From Mycobacterium sp. 155 (lineage in GTDB: Bacteria; Actinomycetota; Actinomycetes; Mycobacteriales; Mycobacteriaceae), in contig NZ_KB892705.1 of the NCBI RefSeq assembly GCF_000373905.1, forward strand, positions 1,550,001 through 1,614,000: a stretch of 64,000 nt of DNA, in the 5' to 3' direction. A program made the translations under genes and the position numbers. Positions 1-7,937 of the stretch are shown in pieces. Every line of letters begins with the position of its first letter. The stretch's first letter is position 1. A model generated the notes under the pieces. It was given only the letters and a program-made list of their open reading frames with translations. It did not search any database and had not been told where the DNA came from.

Positions 1-296
1 ATCTTGTCGACCTGTATCGGACCGCACGCGACGAGGAATACGCCGAGATCGTCGACAAGTGCCAGGACTTTCTCACTGAGATTCGCAACGAGACCGCGGA
101 TGAGCACTTCACTTACGCGGAACTCGAAGAAAACGAAGAAGACCTCAACAAGCTCAATAGCTGGTTTGTAAAAATCCAGTCGCGTGACTGTCTCGGAGCG
201 AAGGGCCGCGAGGCAGCCGAGGCCGCATTGCAAGAATGCGCCAGGGCCCTGGACGGATTCGCGAACGCCGTTTACGTTGTCGAGGATCAGCTCTAG
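1..296 (+). CDS. chrB: ChrB-type chromate resistance protein, C-terminal part (5' truncated by window edge)
   Basis: The reading frame beginning at base 3 is open to a TAG at 294-296 and encodes about 97 residues. The start lies outside the window. The sequence is acidic and helical, with blocks DEEYAEIVDKC, FLTEIRNET, YAELEENEEDLNKL and VKIQSRDCLGA. This pattern is typical of the end of the ChrB N-terminal family, found with chromate efflux or chromate-sensing genes. Family assignment is from remembered sequence patterns. The function (chromate-responsive regulator or resistance factor) is inferred. No ChrA transporter is visible in the window, so the rest of such a locus, if any, would lie to the left. 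Confidence 0.7.
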   Translation, partial: LVDLYRTARDEEYAEIVDKCQDFLTEIRNETADEHFTYAELEENEEDLNKLNSWFVKIQSRDCLGAKGREAAEAALQECARALDGFANAVYVVEDQL

Positions 297-480
297 CGAT
301 CATGACCACAGTCCAGTGCGGCGCGGCACCGGCCGAGTCATGAAGTATCCAGTGGCGGGTAAGTTGATACTGTTGCATTGCAGTCACTTTCGGCTGCACA
401 GAGACTGCCGGACGCGTGTCGACCGTCGCGCTGTCGGCGCGGTGGTAGCGTCAGAGCTGTTCTGGCGAGGAGTCGGCAAA

Positions 481-816
481 ATGCCTATCACGGCGTGGCG
501 AGTCACACGACGGACAACAGTATGCCTGTCAACGGTTGCGATGCTCGCGGCGATCGTCGGCTGCGATGCCGGATCGAGTCAGCCTGCCGCATCGGACGAT
601 GCGGTGACAACGTTGCCTGTGCCGGCGAATATTCCAGCTGTCCCCTTGCCCAGTGACATTCCGCCGGTGCCGTTGCCGAGTGCCGTCCCCGATGTGCAGA
701 TGCCAAGTGAACTCCCGAGGGTCGAGATTCCGGCAGACGTGCCTCGCGTCGAGTTACCCGCAGAGATCCCGCAGGTCCCGCTGCCCTCCGCGATCCCCCC
801 GATCTCCTTTCCCTGA
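481..816 (+). CDS. Small proline-rich repeat lipoprotein
   Basis: This encodes 111 aa starting at ATG 481. The frame is open further upstream to 184, but only this start places a basic n-region (MPITAWRVTRR) directly before a hydrophobic stretch. It ends in a plausible lipobox, IVGC, around residues 24-27, so the product is predicted to be acylated and membrane-anchored. After a short linker the whole mature part is a degenerate 8-residue repeat of the form x-IP-x-VPLPS (about ten copies), rich in Pro, Val and Leu. It probably forms an extended polyproline-like rod. No enzymatic domain is recognisable. It resembles other mycobacterial low-complexity lipoproteins only in style. Confidence 0.65.
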   Translation: MPITAWRVTRRTTVCLSTVAMLAAIVGCDAGSSQPAASDDAVTTLPVPANIPAVPLPSDIPPVPLPSAVPDVQMPSELPRVEIPADVPRVELPAEIPQVPLPSAIPPISFP

Positions 817-846
817 GTCGGCAATCTGTACCGCTATGAATCGTCG

Positions 847-1575
847 ATGCCGCGAGATACGTCACCTTCGACATCGTCCGGCAGTCTGGGTGATCATGGT
901 CCGGATACGGTGAGGAATCAAGGCGTGTTCGCATTGGCGTGGAAGTCGCTACTCGATACCGCCCAGCGGATCCCCGAGCAGGACTTTACGACGCCGTCGG
1001 GCTGCACAGGGTGGTTGGTTCGAGATCTTCTGTGTCATCTGGTGATTGACGCTCAAGACATTCTCATCACTCTGGCGACACCGAGCTCTGAAGAGCCGAC
1101 GCGCGATGCAGCGACATATTGGGAGGTCTCCCATTCCCCACCGACCGGGCACGATCCTCTCGATGCGCTCGTGGTCCGATTAGCCGCCGCGTACGAGCGG
1201 CCCCGTTTGCTCAAGCATCATCTCGATGATGTGGGTTCTGCAGCCGGGCGGGCGGCCCGATATGCCGCCCCGCAGCTTCGGGTCAGCACTCGCGGAGAAG
1301 TCCTCACCGCCGCCGATTATCTGGATGCCTACGTCCTTGAGGCCACCCTGCACCACCTCGACCTGACCGCATACGTCCCTGACGTATCCGGGCCTCCAGC
1401 ACAGACATTGGCGGCATCCCGGCAACTCTTCGAGAGGATCACCGGAGCAGCGTTTCCGGCGTGGATGTCGGACGGGGCCGTCCTGACAGTCGGAACGGGC
1501 CGGCGAGCCGCAACAGCATCCGAGCGGGATGCGCTCGGTTCTCTCAGAGACCGTCTGCCCTACGTTCTCGGATAG
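847..1575 (+). CDS. Mycothiol-dependent maleylpyruvate isomerase family protein (DinB-like MDMPI_N fold)
   Basis: This encodes 242 aa from ATG 847. A GTG at 910 is an equally possible start and would remove a poorly conserved 21-residue leader. The core starts with AWKSLLDTAQRIPEQDFTTPSGCTGWLVRDLLCHLVIDAQD. The spacing of Trp, the CTGW turn and the His on the helix match the TIGR03083/MDMPI_N family, whose histidines bind a divalent metal. A second helix, EATLHHLDLTAY (about residues 159-170), carries the other His pair. Members use mycothiol or are of unknown substrate, and the substrate here is unknown. It follows the lipoprotein gene by 30 bp on the same strand. Confidence 0.7.
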   Translation: MPRDTSPSTSSGSLGDHGPDTVRNQGVFALAWKSLLDTAQRIPEQDFTTPSGCTGWLVRDLLCHLVIDAQDILITLATPSSEEPTRDAATYWEVSHSPPTGHDPLDALVVRLAAAYERPRLLKHHLDDVGSAAGRAARYAAPQLRVSTRGEVLTAADYLDAYVLEATLHHLDLTAYVPDVSGPPAQTLAASRQLFERITGAAFPAWMSDGAVLTVGTGRRAATASERDALGSLRDRLPYVLG

Positions 1576-1765
1576 TGCGCCGCGGCGGCCCGCTCCGTCT
1601 GGACACTGCACCACAGCGGCCGTGGTTGATGGCTGTTTTGTCCAGTTGGCCGAGCGGCTCTGACGTGCACCTTCAGCGTAGGCGCGTAGCAGACTGCTGC
1701 CGCTGATTCATTCCTTGGCCAGCAAAAACGACGGTATTTCCATCCTCGTTTGTAGGCTCCAACAT

Positions 1766-3601
1766 ATGCCGTTCAACTCCGGTGACGTCTTCGCCGGCTA
1801 CTCCATTCAGCGGCTCCTCGGTGCAGGTGGCATGGGAGAGGTCTACCTCGCCCAACATCCCCGGCTGCCCCGTCTGGACGCGCTCAAGGTTCTGTCGACG
1901 GACGCCACCCGCGACGATGAGTTCCGCGCCAGATTTACCCGAGAGGCTGAGCTGGCCGCGACGTTGTGGCATCCGCACATCGTCGGTGTACACGACCGTG
2001 GCGAGTTCGAAGGTCATCTGTGGATCTCGATGGACTATGTGGAGGGCACCGACGCCCGTCACATGCTTGAGCAGCAGTTCCCGTCAGGCCTGCCCTATCA
2101 GGATGTGGTGGAAATCGTGACGGCGGTGGCCGAAGCTCTCGACTTCGCGCACGAACGACGGCTGCTGCATCGCGACGTCAAACCGGCGAACATCCTGGTG
2201 ACCACGCCGACGGCGAGCACCCGGCGTCGCGTCCTGCTCACCGACTTCGGCATCGCTCGCGAAGCTGACGACACCAATGGGCTCACCGAGACCAACATGG
2301 CTATCGGTACCGTCGCCTACGTTGCGCCCGAGCAGCTCATGGGCAAGATGCTCGACGGTCGGGCCGATCAGTACGCCCTGGCCGCGACGGCTTTTCATCT
2401 GTTGACCGGCGCGCCCCTGTTCGACGACGCCAATCGCATCGTGGTGGCCGGAAAACACCTCAACACACCACCGCCACTGCTGTCGGAGCGCCGTCCCGAC
2501 CTCGCGCACCTCGATGCCGCCATGGCCAAGGCACTGGCGAAGAACCCTGATCAGCGCTACGTGCGGTGCATCGACTTCGCCCAGGCCCTCGGCGGGCGCC
2601 TGGACGTGGCGACCGCACCCGAGCCGGCCCCGGAGCGGACTTCACGTGAGCCGGCTGTCCACACCGCACCGCTGGAGCCCTCTGGCGAAAGCGATCGGGG
2701 CAGTCCCCCGCACACCAGACGACTGACCGTGCTCACGGTGCTCGGTACCGCCCGTGCGGTGCAGAAGCTGCCGGCCGGGCCCGACGGTGACGAAGTCTGG
2801 TCCTTCCGGGTGGAGCGATACGACTCGACAGGGGCGGCCCACACCGTTGTGCCGGTCGAACTGCGTGGCAACGCCATCACAGGCGAACTGTCCGACGGTG
2901 ATGTAGTGGAGGCCAGCGGTTTCTGGGACGACCGGACACTGTTCGCCGACGCCGTAGTCAACCATTCGGGAGGTACGCGCGACCGCCGGCGACGCACGAC
3001 ATCCGGGGTGAAGCCAGGTAAGAGCTCTGCGTGGGCGTCCCGGCCGCTGCGCATCGTCGGGCTGGTGGTCGTGTTCGTAGTGGTGCTGGCCACGGCGGCC
3101 TACTTTGTCACCGGAGGCTTCGGGTTTTCATCGCACAGTGGACCGGGGCCGGTCGTGACGCCGGAACGGGCGACGGTGTTCTCCCCCGGCGGCTCACCCG
3201 ATCACCCGGACGAGGCAGGCAACGCCATCGACGGCAATCCCGATACTGCGTGGCCCACCGACGTCTACCAAGATGCCGCCCCGTTCCCCACCTTCAAACA
3301 GGGCGTCGGTCTGATGCTGCAATTGCCTGCGCCCACCGCGTTGAGCGAAGTGACCCTCGATGTGCCCAGCACAGGAACAGAGGTGCAGATTCGAGCGGCC
3401 GACAGCACCGACCTGAACAGCCTGGCCGACACGACCGAGCTGACCCCCAACGTGTCGCTGCAGCCAGGACAGAACACCATCACCATCGACGATCAGAAGA
3501 AAACCTCCAATGTGCTGGTGTGGATTTCGAAACTCGGCACCGTCGGCGGACAGAGTCGCACGGCCATCTCCGACATCACGTTGAGGGCGGCTCGGCAGTG
3601 A
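1766..3601 (+). CDS. PknF-like receptor Ser/Thr protein kinase with a discoidin-like ectodomain
   Basis: This encodes 611 aa using ATG 1766. The open frame extends to 1715, but MPFNSGDVFAGYSI is the typical PknF-type N-terminus. Residues 10-275 form a full Hanks kinase: GAGGMGEV glycine loop, catalytic Lys41 in ALKVL, HRDVKPANIL catalytic loop, DFGIA, activation segment with TNMAIGTVAYVAPEQ, and a GRADQYALAATAFHLLTG helix. A small beta-rich domain (about 325-405, starting LTVLTVLGTARAV) follows, then a basic linker. One membrane helix is near 430-452. The roughly 145-residue extracellular part (TVFSPGGSPDHPDEAGNAIDG to ISDITLRA) resembles the F5/8C-like ectodomain of mycobacterial MviN rather than the PknF ectodomain. 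All catalytic residues are present. Ligand and substrates are unknown. Confidence 0.88.
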   Translation: MPFNSGDVFAGYSIQRLLGAGGMGEVYLAQHPRLPRLDALKVLSTDATRDDEFRARFTREAELAATLWHPHIVGVHDRGEFEGHLWISMDYVEGTDARHMLEQQFPSGLPYQDVVEIVTAVAEALDFAHERRLLHRDVKPANILVTTPTASTRRRVLLTDFGIAREADDTNGLTETNMAIGTVAYVAPEQLMGKMLDGRADQYALAATAFHLLTGAPLFDDANRIVVAGKHLNTPPPLLSERRPDLAHLDAAMAKALAKNPDQRYVRCIDFAQALGGRLDVATAPEPAPERTSREPAVHTAPLEPSGESDRGSPPHTRRLTVLTVLGTARAVQKLPAGPDGDEVWSFRVERYDSTGAAHTVVPVELRGNAITGELSDGDVVEASGFWDDRTLFADAVVNHSGGTRDRRRRTTSGVKPGKSSAWASRPLRIVGLVVVFVVVLATAAYFVTGGFGFSSHSGPGPVVTPERATVFSPGGSPDHPDEAGNAIDGNPDTAWPTDVYQDAAPFPTFKQGVGLMLQLPAPTALSEVTLDVPSTGTEVQIRAADSTDLNSLADTTELTPNVSLQPGQNTITIDDQKKTSNVLVWISKLGTVGGQSRTAISDITLRAARQ

Positions 3602-3610
3602 AATCGGCAC

Positions 3611-4759
3611 TCATGATTCTCCTTGTCGGCTGGTGTCGATGACGTCGGCGGACACCGCGATGGTGCGTCCGATCCGGCGCAGCAGGTCTGCCGCATTCAC
3701 CATGGACGCGTGCGTGTCGGGCTCGAGTTCGGCGAGCGTATACGCCCGGGTGATTCCGGCGGCGCGCAACTCGATGTCGCGTAGTGAACTGCGGCCGGCA
3801 ACCGCGACGACGGGTACGCCCATTTTTGTGGCAACCGCAGCGACTCCAATGGGAGCCTTGCCGTGCAGGCTCTGTGTATCCAGTGACCCCTCGCCCGTGA
3901 TGACGATATCCGCCTGGATGAGCTTGCGCCGGAAGTCGATGAGGTCCAGTACGGTTTCGATGCCGGGCCGGGTTGTGGCGCCCAGGACCGACATGGCCCC
4001 GAATGCGGTCCCACCGGCCGCTCCCGCTCCCGGCGTACGGCTGTCGTCGCGACCGGTGGTGGTGCGGAGCAGATGGGCCCACCGCGTCATCGCGTCCTCC
4101 AGAAGCATCAGGTGCTCGGCTGTCGCGCCTTTTTGCGGTGCGTACACCGCTGTCGCACCGCTTGGACCGACCAACGGATTGTCCACGTCGCAGGCGAGCT
4201 GAAAATGCGCCGTACGGGCCGCTGGATGCAGATCGCTGAGATCGACCTTCGCGGCTTCGCGCAGTGCCGCGCCGCCGGGTCCGACCTCGTTGCCGTCGCC
4301 GTCGAGAATCCGTACCCCGAGGGCCTGCAACATCCCCGCACCACCATCGGTCGACGCGCTACCGCCGACCCCGACGATGATCTCACGTGCGCCCAGGTCG
4401 AGTGCGCGTCGGATCACAGTGCCTAGTCCGAATGTGCTGGCTCTCAAAGGATCCAGCACACCCGGTGGGAGCGTCACGAGGCCGACTGCCGCGGCCAGTT
4501 CCACCACCGCGACCGGCCCGCGGCGCGCGTAGAGAGCGGTACCGGGACGACCCGTCGGACCGGTAGTCTCTACCGCAACTGGCGTCCAGCCGGCGGCAAC
4601 GACCGCCGCCACCGTGCCGTCTCCCCCGTCGGCCACCGGGGCCGTGGTGACCGACCAGGAAGGGTTACCCGCCGTGAGTCCGTCGGCGAGCGCTTCGGCC
4701 ACCTCCGCTGCGGTCAATGAGCCCTTGAACTTGTCGGGCGCGACGAGCACGCGTGTCAC
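3611..4759 (-). CDS. Glycerate kinase (GlxK/GarK family)
   Basis: This encodes 382 aa and starts at GTG 4759. It phosphorylates D-glycerate with ATP (to 2- or 3-phosphoglycerate depending on subfamily), feeding glyoxylate or sugar-acid catabolism into glycolysis. Family hallmarks are VLVAPDKFKGSLTA at the N-terminus, PVADGGDGT at about 43-51, GLGTVIRRAL and GVGGSASTDGGAGMLQALG near 130-150, and ITGEGSLDTQSLHGKAP near 285-305. Length is usual for the family. It ends 9 bp from the convergent kinase gene. Upstream, only 6 bp separate it from a 53-codon acidic ORF on the same strand, suggesting co-transcription. Confidence 0.92.
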   Translation of the reverse strand: MTRVLVAPDKFKGSLTAAEVAEALADGLTAGNPSWSVTTAPVADGGDGTVAAVVAAGWTPVAVETTGPTGRPGTALYARRGPVAVVELAAAVGLVTLPPGVLDPLRASTFGLGTVIRRALDLGAREIIVGVGGSASTDGGAGMLQALGVRILDGDGNEVGPGGAALREAAKVDLSDLHPAARTAHFQLACDVDNPLVGPSGATAVYAPQKGATAEHLMLLEDAMTRWAHLLRTTTGRDDSRTPGAGAAGGTAFGAMSVLGATTRPGIETVLDLIDFRRKLIQADIVITGEGSLDTQSLHGKAPIGVAAVATKMGVPVVAVAGRSSLRDIELRAAGITRAYTLAELEPDTHASMVNAADLLRRIGRTIAVSADVIDTSRQGES

Positions 4760-4765
4760 GACGAC

Positions 4766-4927
4766 CTAGTCCAGCTCCAGGAGGGCCGTCGGGGCGAGTA
4801 CGGCGCTCATGACGAGCTCCTCGAACTCGGCGGCATTGTCGGTCTCGGTGCCCATGGCGTAATCCATGTCGACCGCGAGTTCTTCTTCCATGAACCGGAA
4901 ATCGTAGTCACCTGAGAGCGCAAGCAT
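4766..4927 (-). CDS. 53-aa acidic small protein upstream of glycerate kinase
   Basis: ATG at 4927, TAG at 4766-4768. The predicted product begins MLALSGDYDFRFMEEELAVD and ends APTALLELD. It is strongly acidic, with no Cys and no membrane helix. About four-fifths of codons end in G or C, like neighbouring real genes. The stop is only 6 bp before the glycerate kinase GTG, which argues for a translated, coupled leader gene. No family is recognised. The start lies about 70 bp from the divergent kmtR operator, so the promoter of this pair would share the same intergenic space. It could also be a chance frame. Confidence 0.45.
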   Translation of the reverse strand: MLALSGDYDFRFMEEELAVDMDYAMGTETDNAAEFEELVMSAVLAPTALLELD

Positions 4928-4992
4928 GGTCGCGTCCCGTGTCCCAGGATGATTCGTCCAAGCGTTGCTCGACGGCGCCTTCCCGCGAGGGT

Positions 4993-5017
4993 TACTATCT
5001 GCATATGAATGCAGATA
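4993..5017 (+). promoter_or_regulatory. kmtR-cdf promoter and palindromic operator; leaderless start
   Basis: A TACTAT hexamer (4993-4998) fits the mycobacterial -10 consensus and is followed after six bases by the kmtR ATG (5005), so the transcript is predicted to begin at the start codon. Overlapping it is a perfect inverted repeat, TATCTGCAT (4996-5004) - ATGA - ATGCAGATA (5009-5017), with 9-bp arms and a 4-bp spacer. An ArsR/SmtB dimer bound here would cover both the -10 end and +1. Autoregulation by KmtR is inferred from position and family behaviour. Confidence 0.7.
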
Positions 5018-5406
5018 ATGCTTCAGTGGGTTCCCTCGATGAGGAGCAGGCCGGTCTGATTGTCGAGGTGTTCCGAATGCTGGCCGATGTCACCAGGATT
5101 CAGGTTTTGTGGGCGCTCACCGGGGGTGAGTTGTCGGTCAACGATCTCGCATCGCGAGTGGGCAAACCGGCTCCTTCGGTGTCGCAGCACCTGGCCAAGC
5201 TCCGCATGGCGCGGCTAGTACGCACCCGTCGGTCGGGCACCACGATCTTCTACAGCCTGGAGAACGAGCATGTCCGCCAGCTGGTCGTCGATGCGGTGTT
5301 CAACGCCGAGCACGCCGGCCCGGGTGTTCCGCCACACCACCGCGACGATGCGCGGGTACGTGAACTGACCGTCGACCCCAATCCGCGGAAAGCTGCACGG
5401 CGATGA
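5005..5406 (+). CDS. kmtR: ArsR/SmtB-family metal-sensing repressor, KmtR ortholog
   Basis: This encodes 133 aa from ATG 5005. The frame is open to 4939, but 5005 coincides with a -10 at the right distance for a leaderless mRNA. The winged helix (about 20-95) contains VEVFRMLADVTRIQVLWAL and the recognition helix KPAPSVSQHLAKLRMARLVRTRR. The tail is rich in His, Asp and Glu (EHAGPGVPPHHRDD), as in KmtR, the Ni/Co sensor of M. tuberculosis (Rv0827c). Near identity through VSQHLAKLRMARLVRTRR and FNAEHAGPG supports orthology. KmtR represses the CDF exporter gene. Here that gene follows with an ATGA overlap, whereas in M. tuberculosis the two are unlinked (from memory). Confidence 0.9.
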   Translation: MNADNASVGSLDEEQAGLIVEVFRMLADVTRIQVLWALTGGELSVNDLASRVGKPAPSVSQHLAKLRMARLVRTRRSGTTIFYSLENEHVRQLVVDAVFNAEHAGPGVPPHHRDDARVRELTVDPNPRKAARR

Positions 5407-6428
5407 GTGGCTATCACCCGCATCACCACCATGAGCATGACCACGACCACGGGCACCCGAAAGGCATGCGCGGGCTGCTCCGGGAGATCTTCGCGCCACA
5501 CTCCCACGATGCTGCGGACAGCATCGACGGCGCGCTGGAGTCCAGCGCGGCCGGAGTCCGGGCGGTCAAGATCAGTCTGTTGGCGCTGGGACTGACGGCG
5601 ATCGCGCAGATCGTCATCGTCGCGCTTTCGGGATCGATCGCGTTGGCGGCCGACACCATCCACAATTTTTCCGACGCGTTGACCAGCGTGCCGCTGTGGA
5701 TCGCTTTTGCGCTCAGCGCCAAGGCTGCTACCCGCCGATACACCTATGGCTTCGGCCGCGCCGAGGACATCGCGGGACTGTTCGTCGTCGCGATGATCGC
5801 CTTGTCTGCGTTGATCGCCGGCTGGGAAGCGATACGTAGGTTGATCGAGCCGCAGCAGATCGAGCATGTCGGTTGGGTCGCCCTCGCGGGGTTTGTGGGC
5901 TTCATCGGCAATGAATGGGTCGCCTTGTTGCGCATCCGAGTAGGGCGCAGGATCGGTTCAGCTGCGCTGGTCGCCGATGGGCTGCACGCCCGCACCGACG
6001 GCTTCACCTCCCTGGCGGTGCTGATCGGTGCCAGCGGCGTAGCGCTTGGATTCCCGCTCGCCGACCCCATCGTCGGACTGTTGATCACGGTCGCGATTCT
6101 GGTGGTACTGCGCACGGCCGTTCGCGATGTGTTCCGTCGTCTCATGGACGGTGTGGACCCCGCATTCATCGACACCGCCGAGACCGTCCTGGCCGCACAT
6201 CCAGGAGTGCAAGCGGTGCGTAGTGTCCGCATGCGCTGGATCGGGCACCGTCTGCACGCCGACGCGGAACTCGATGTCGACCCCGACCTCAGCCTCACCG
6301 ACGCCCACCGGATCGCCCACGACGCCGAGCATGACCTCATCCATGCGGTGCCCAAGTTGAGCACCGCGCTCATCCATGCCTATCCCGCTGAGCACGTGGT
6401 TCTCGGTACTTCGCGGACAGGCTACTGA
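5403..6428 (+). CDS. cdf: Cation diffusion facilitator metal exporter (Rv2025c-like)
   Basis: This encodes 341 aa; its ATG overlaps the kmtR stop by 4 bp. The N-terminus is a His/Asp-rich cytosolic metal-binding tail (HPHHHHEHDHDHGHP), followed by six predicted membrane helices (about 45-225). CDF metal-site signatures are LAADTIHNFSDAL on TM2 and ADGLHARTDGF on TM5, with the D/H-x3-D pattern. A cytosolic C-terminal ferredoxin-like domain (about 235-330) contains GVQAVRSVRMRWIGHRLHAD. It would export Ni, Co or Zn by proton antiport across the cytoplasmic membrane. Control by KmtR through the upstream palindrome is inferred. It ends 10 bp before a convergent regulator gene. Confidence 0.93.
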   Translation: MSGYHPHHHHEHDHDHGHPKGMRGLLREIFAPHSHDAADSIDGALESSAAGVRAVKISLLALGLTAIAQIVIVALSGSIALAADTIHNFSDALTSVPLWIAFALSAKAATRRYTYGFGRAEDIAGLFVVAMIALSALIAGWEAIRRLIEPQQIEHVGWVALAGFVGFIGNEWVALLRIRVGRRIGSAALVADGLHARTDGFTSLAVLIGASGVALGFPLADPIVGLLITVAILVVLRTAVRDVFRRLMDGVDPAFIDTAETVLAAHPGVQAVRSVRMRWIGHRLHADAELDVDPDLSLTDAHRIAHDAEHDLIHAVPKLSTALIHAYPAEHVVLGTSRTGY

Positions 6429-6438
6429 GGTCGATCGA

Positions 6439-7860
6439 TTACCCGAGAACCTCGGCGAGGCGAATCGCGAAGCTGTTTGCCGACACTCGGTCGATGAGCG
6501 CGAAACCGACTGCCAGTCCGTTGATTTCGCGGTCTGCGGCACCTGGAAAGAGCGACAGGGCTTCGATGACGAATCCCTGTGCGGTGAGGAGTTCACTGAC
6601 GCGGCGGTCATCGTGTTCTCGGGGCAGCAGGATGGCGACGTGGAGACCGGCCTCGACGCCGAGTACGGAGAGCCCGGGGCAATGCGTGCCGAGTGCCGCA
6701 ATGAGCACGTCGCGGCGATGCCGGTATTCGCGTGCGGCTCGGGCCAAATGCCGCTGTAGATCACCGGCGACGATCAGTTCCGCGAGCGCATCCCGGGTGA
6801 TCACGGAGAGCGCGAGCCGACGCTCGCGCACGTAGGCCAGCACCGCATCGCGAAGCGGCCGCGGTGGTACCAGCCAGGCGGCACCCAGCCCGGGCGTGAG
6901 GATCTTCGATGCCGTCCCGATGTAGGCGACGCGCTCCCCCGCTCCCGGGACGGACCGAACCGCCGGGAGTGGTGCAACCCCATAGCGGAACTCGCCGTCA
7001 TAGTCATCCTCGACGATGATCGAGCCGGTCCGCTCGGCCCAGGCGACCAATGTGGCGCGCCGGTTGACCGACAATCGGTGTCCGAGCGGGTACTGGTGCG
7101 CCGGCGTGCAGTACACCAGGCCGGCGGCGTCGCCCAGCTGATCGACGCAAAGGCCGTCGTCGTCGACCGGCACAAAGACGGGGCGCAGCCCAGCACCTAC
7201 GAATTCCTCGTATGCGGCTGGATAGCAAGGGGACTCAAGATAGCACCGCGTGAGACCGCTCACGGCCGCGACCGCCTGAAAGGCTGCCCCGGAGCCGGGC
7301 ACGTCGATCACCGTGCCGGCATCGATCCCGCGATTCGTGCGCAGGTGATCGGTCAATGCCGTGACGAACAGCTCGCTCGTGTCCTGCCACGGTGAGGAGG
7401 TCGTCGGGGTCCGAGCCGCCGCCATGCGCCAGGCGCGAGTCCAGGCGCGCATATCGATCAACCCGGTGTCAGGATAGCCTGGGCGGAGATCAACCGTTGA
7501 GCCACGTTGGGGCGCAGCACTATTGGTCGGCGACGCACGCCGCTTGCGGTCGGTGCCAGGGTGGTCGGACGGGCGACTGGAGAGACCGGCGGCGGCCGCG
7601 GCCGCCGCGCCGGACGTCGTCCGGGTACCCGACCCGGGCACCCCTTCGAGAAAACCGGCGGCGACCAGCTCATCGTAGGCAGCCGCCACCATGGTGCGTG
7701 AACATCCGAGTTCGTCGGCCAGCGTGCGAGTGGAGGGCAGCCAGTCACCGTCGGCGAGTTGCCCGTCGGCGATCAGGGTCACCATCTGGGTGGCGATCGA
7801 CTTGGCGCTCAGATCGCTGGTGTCCAACGGGAGATGGACCAATCGGGTGTGCCGCGGCAT
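6439..7860 (-). CDS. MocR/PdxR-type regulator (GntR helix-turn-helix fused to aminotransferase domain)
   Basis: This encodes 473 aa from ATG 7860 (MPRHTRLVHLPL). A longer frame to 7923 is unlikely because it would use up the intergenic space. Residues 15-80 are a GntR winged helix with LPSTRTLADELGCSRTMVAAAYDELVAAGFL. After an Ala/Pro/Ser-rich linker there is a fold-type I aminotransferase domain: VEDDYDGEFRY, and the PLP-lysine context IGTASKILTPGLGAAWLVPP. Such proteins sense PLP or amino-group ligands. It is divergent from an FMN-binding pyridoxamine-oxidase-fold gene, a pairing common for MocR regulators, and probably controls it. Confidence 0.88.
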   Translation of the reverse strand: MPRHTRLVHLPLDTSDLSAKSIATQMVTLIADGQLADGDWLPSTRTLADELGCSRTMVAAAYDELVAAGFLEGVPGSGTRTTSGAAAAAAAGLSSRPSDHPGTDRKRRASPTNSAAPQRGSTVDLRPGYPDTGLIDMRAWTRAWRMAAARTPTTSSPWQDTSELFVTALTDHLRTNRGIDAGTVIDVPGSGAAFQAVAAVSGLTRCYLESPCYPAAYEEFVGAGLRPVFVPVDDDGLCVDQLGDAAGLVYCTPAHQYPLGHRLSVNRRATLVAWAERTGSIIVEDDYDGEFRYGVAPLPAVRSVPGAGERVAYIGTASKILTPGLGAAWLVPPRPLRDAVLAYVRERRLALSVITRDALAELIVAGDLQRHLARAAREYRHRRDVLIAALGTHCPGLSVLGVEAGLHVAILLPREHDDRRVSELLTAQGFVIEALSLFPGAADREINGLAVGFALIDRVSANSFAIRLAEVLG

Positions 7861-7937
7861 CTCCACACAATACTGGCATCTGATATCCACCTTTTCTGGC
7901 CATTTCGATAATGCCGCAATCATGGTGTTGTTTAAGC

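Noticed and set aside
1630..1700. Possible tRNA because of a GTTGGCCGAGCGGCT stretch resembling a D-arm
   Set aside because: No matching acceptor stem or T-arm (GTTCGAAnC) is found at the required distances.
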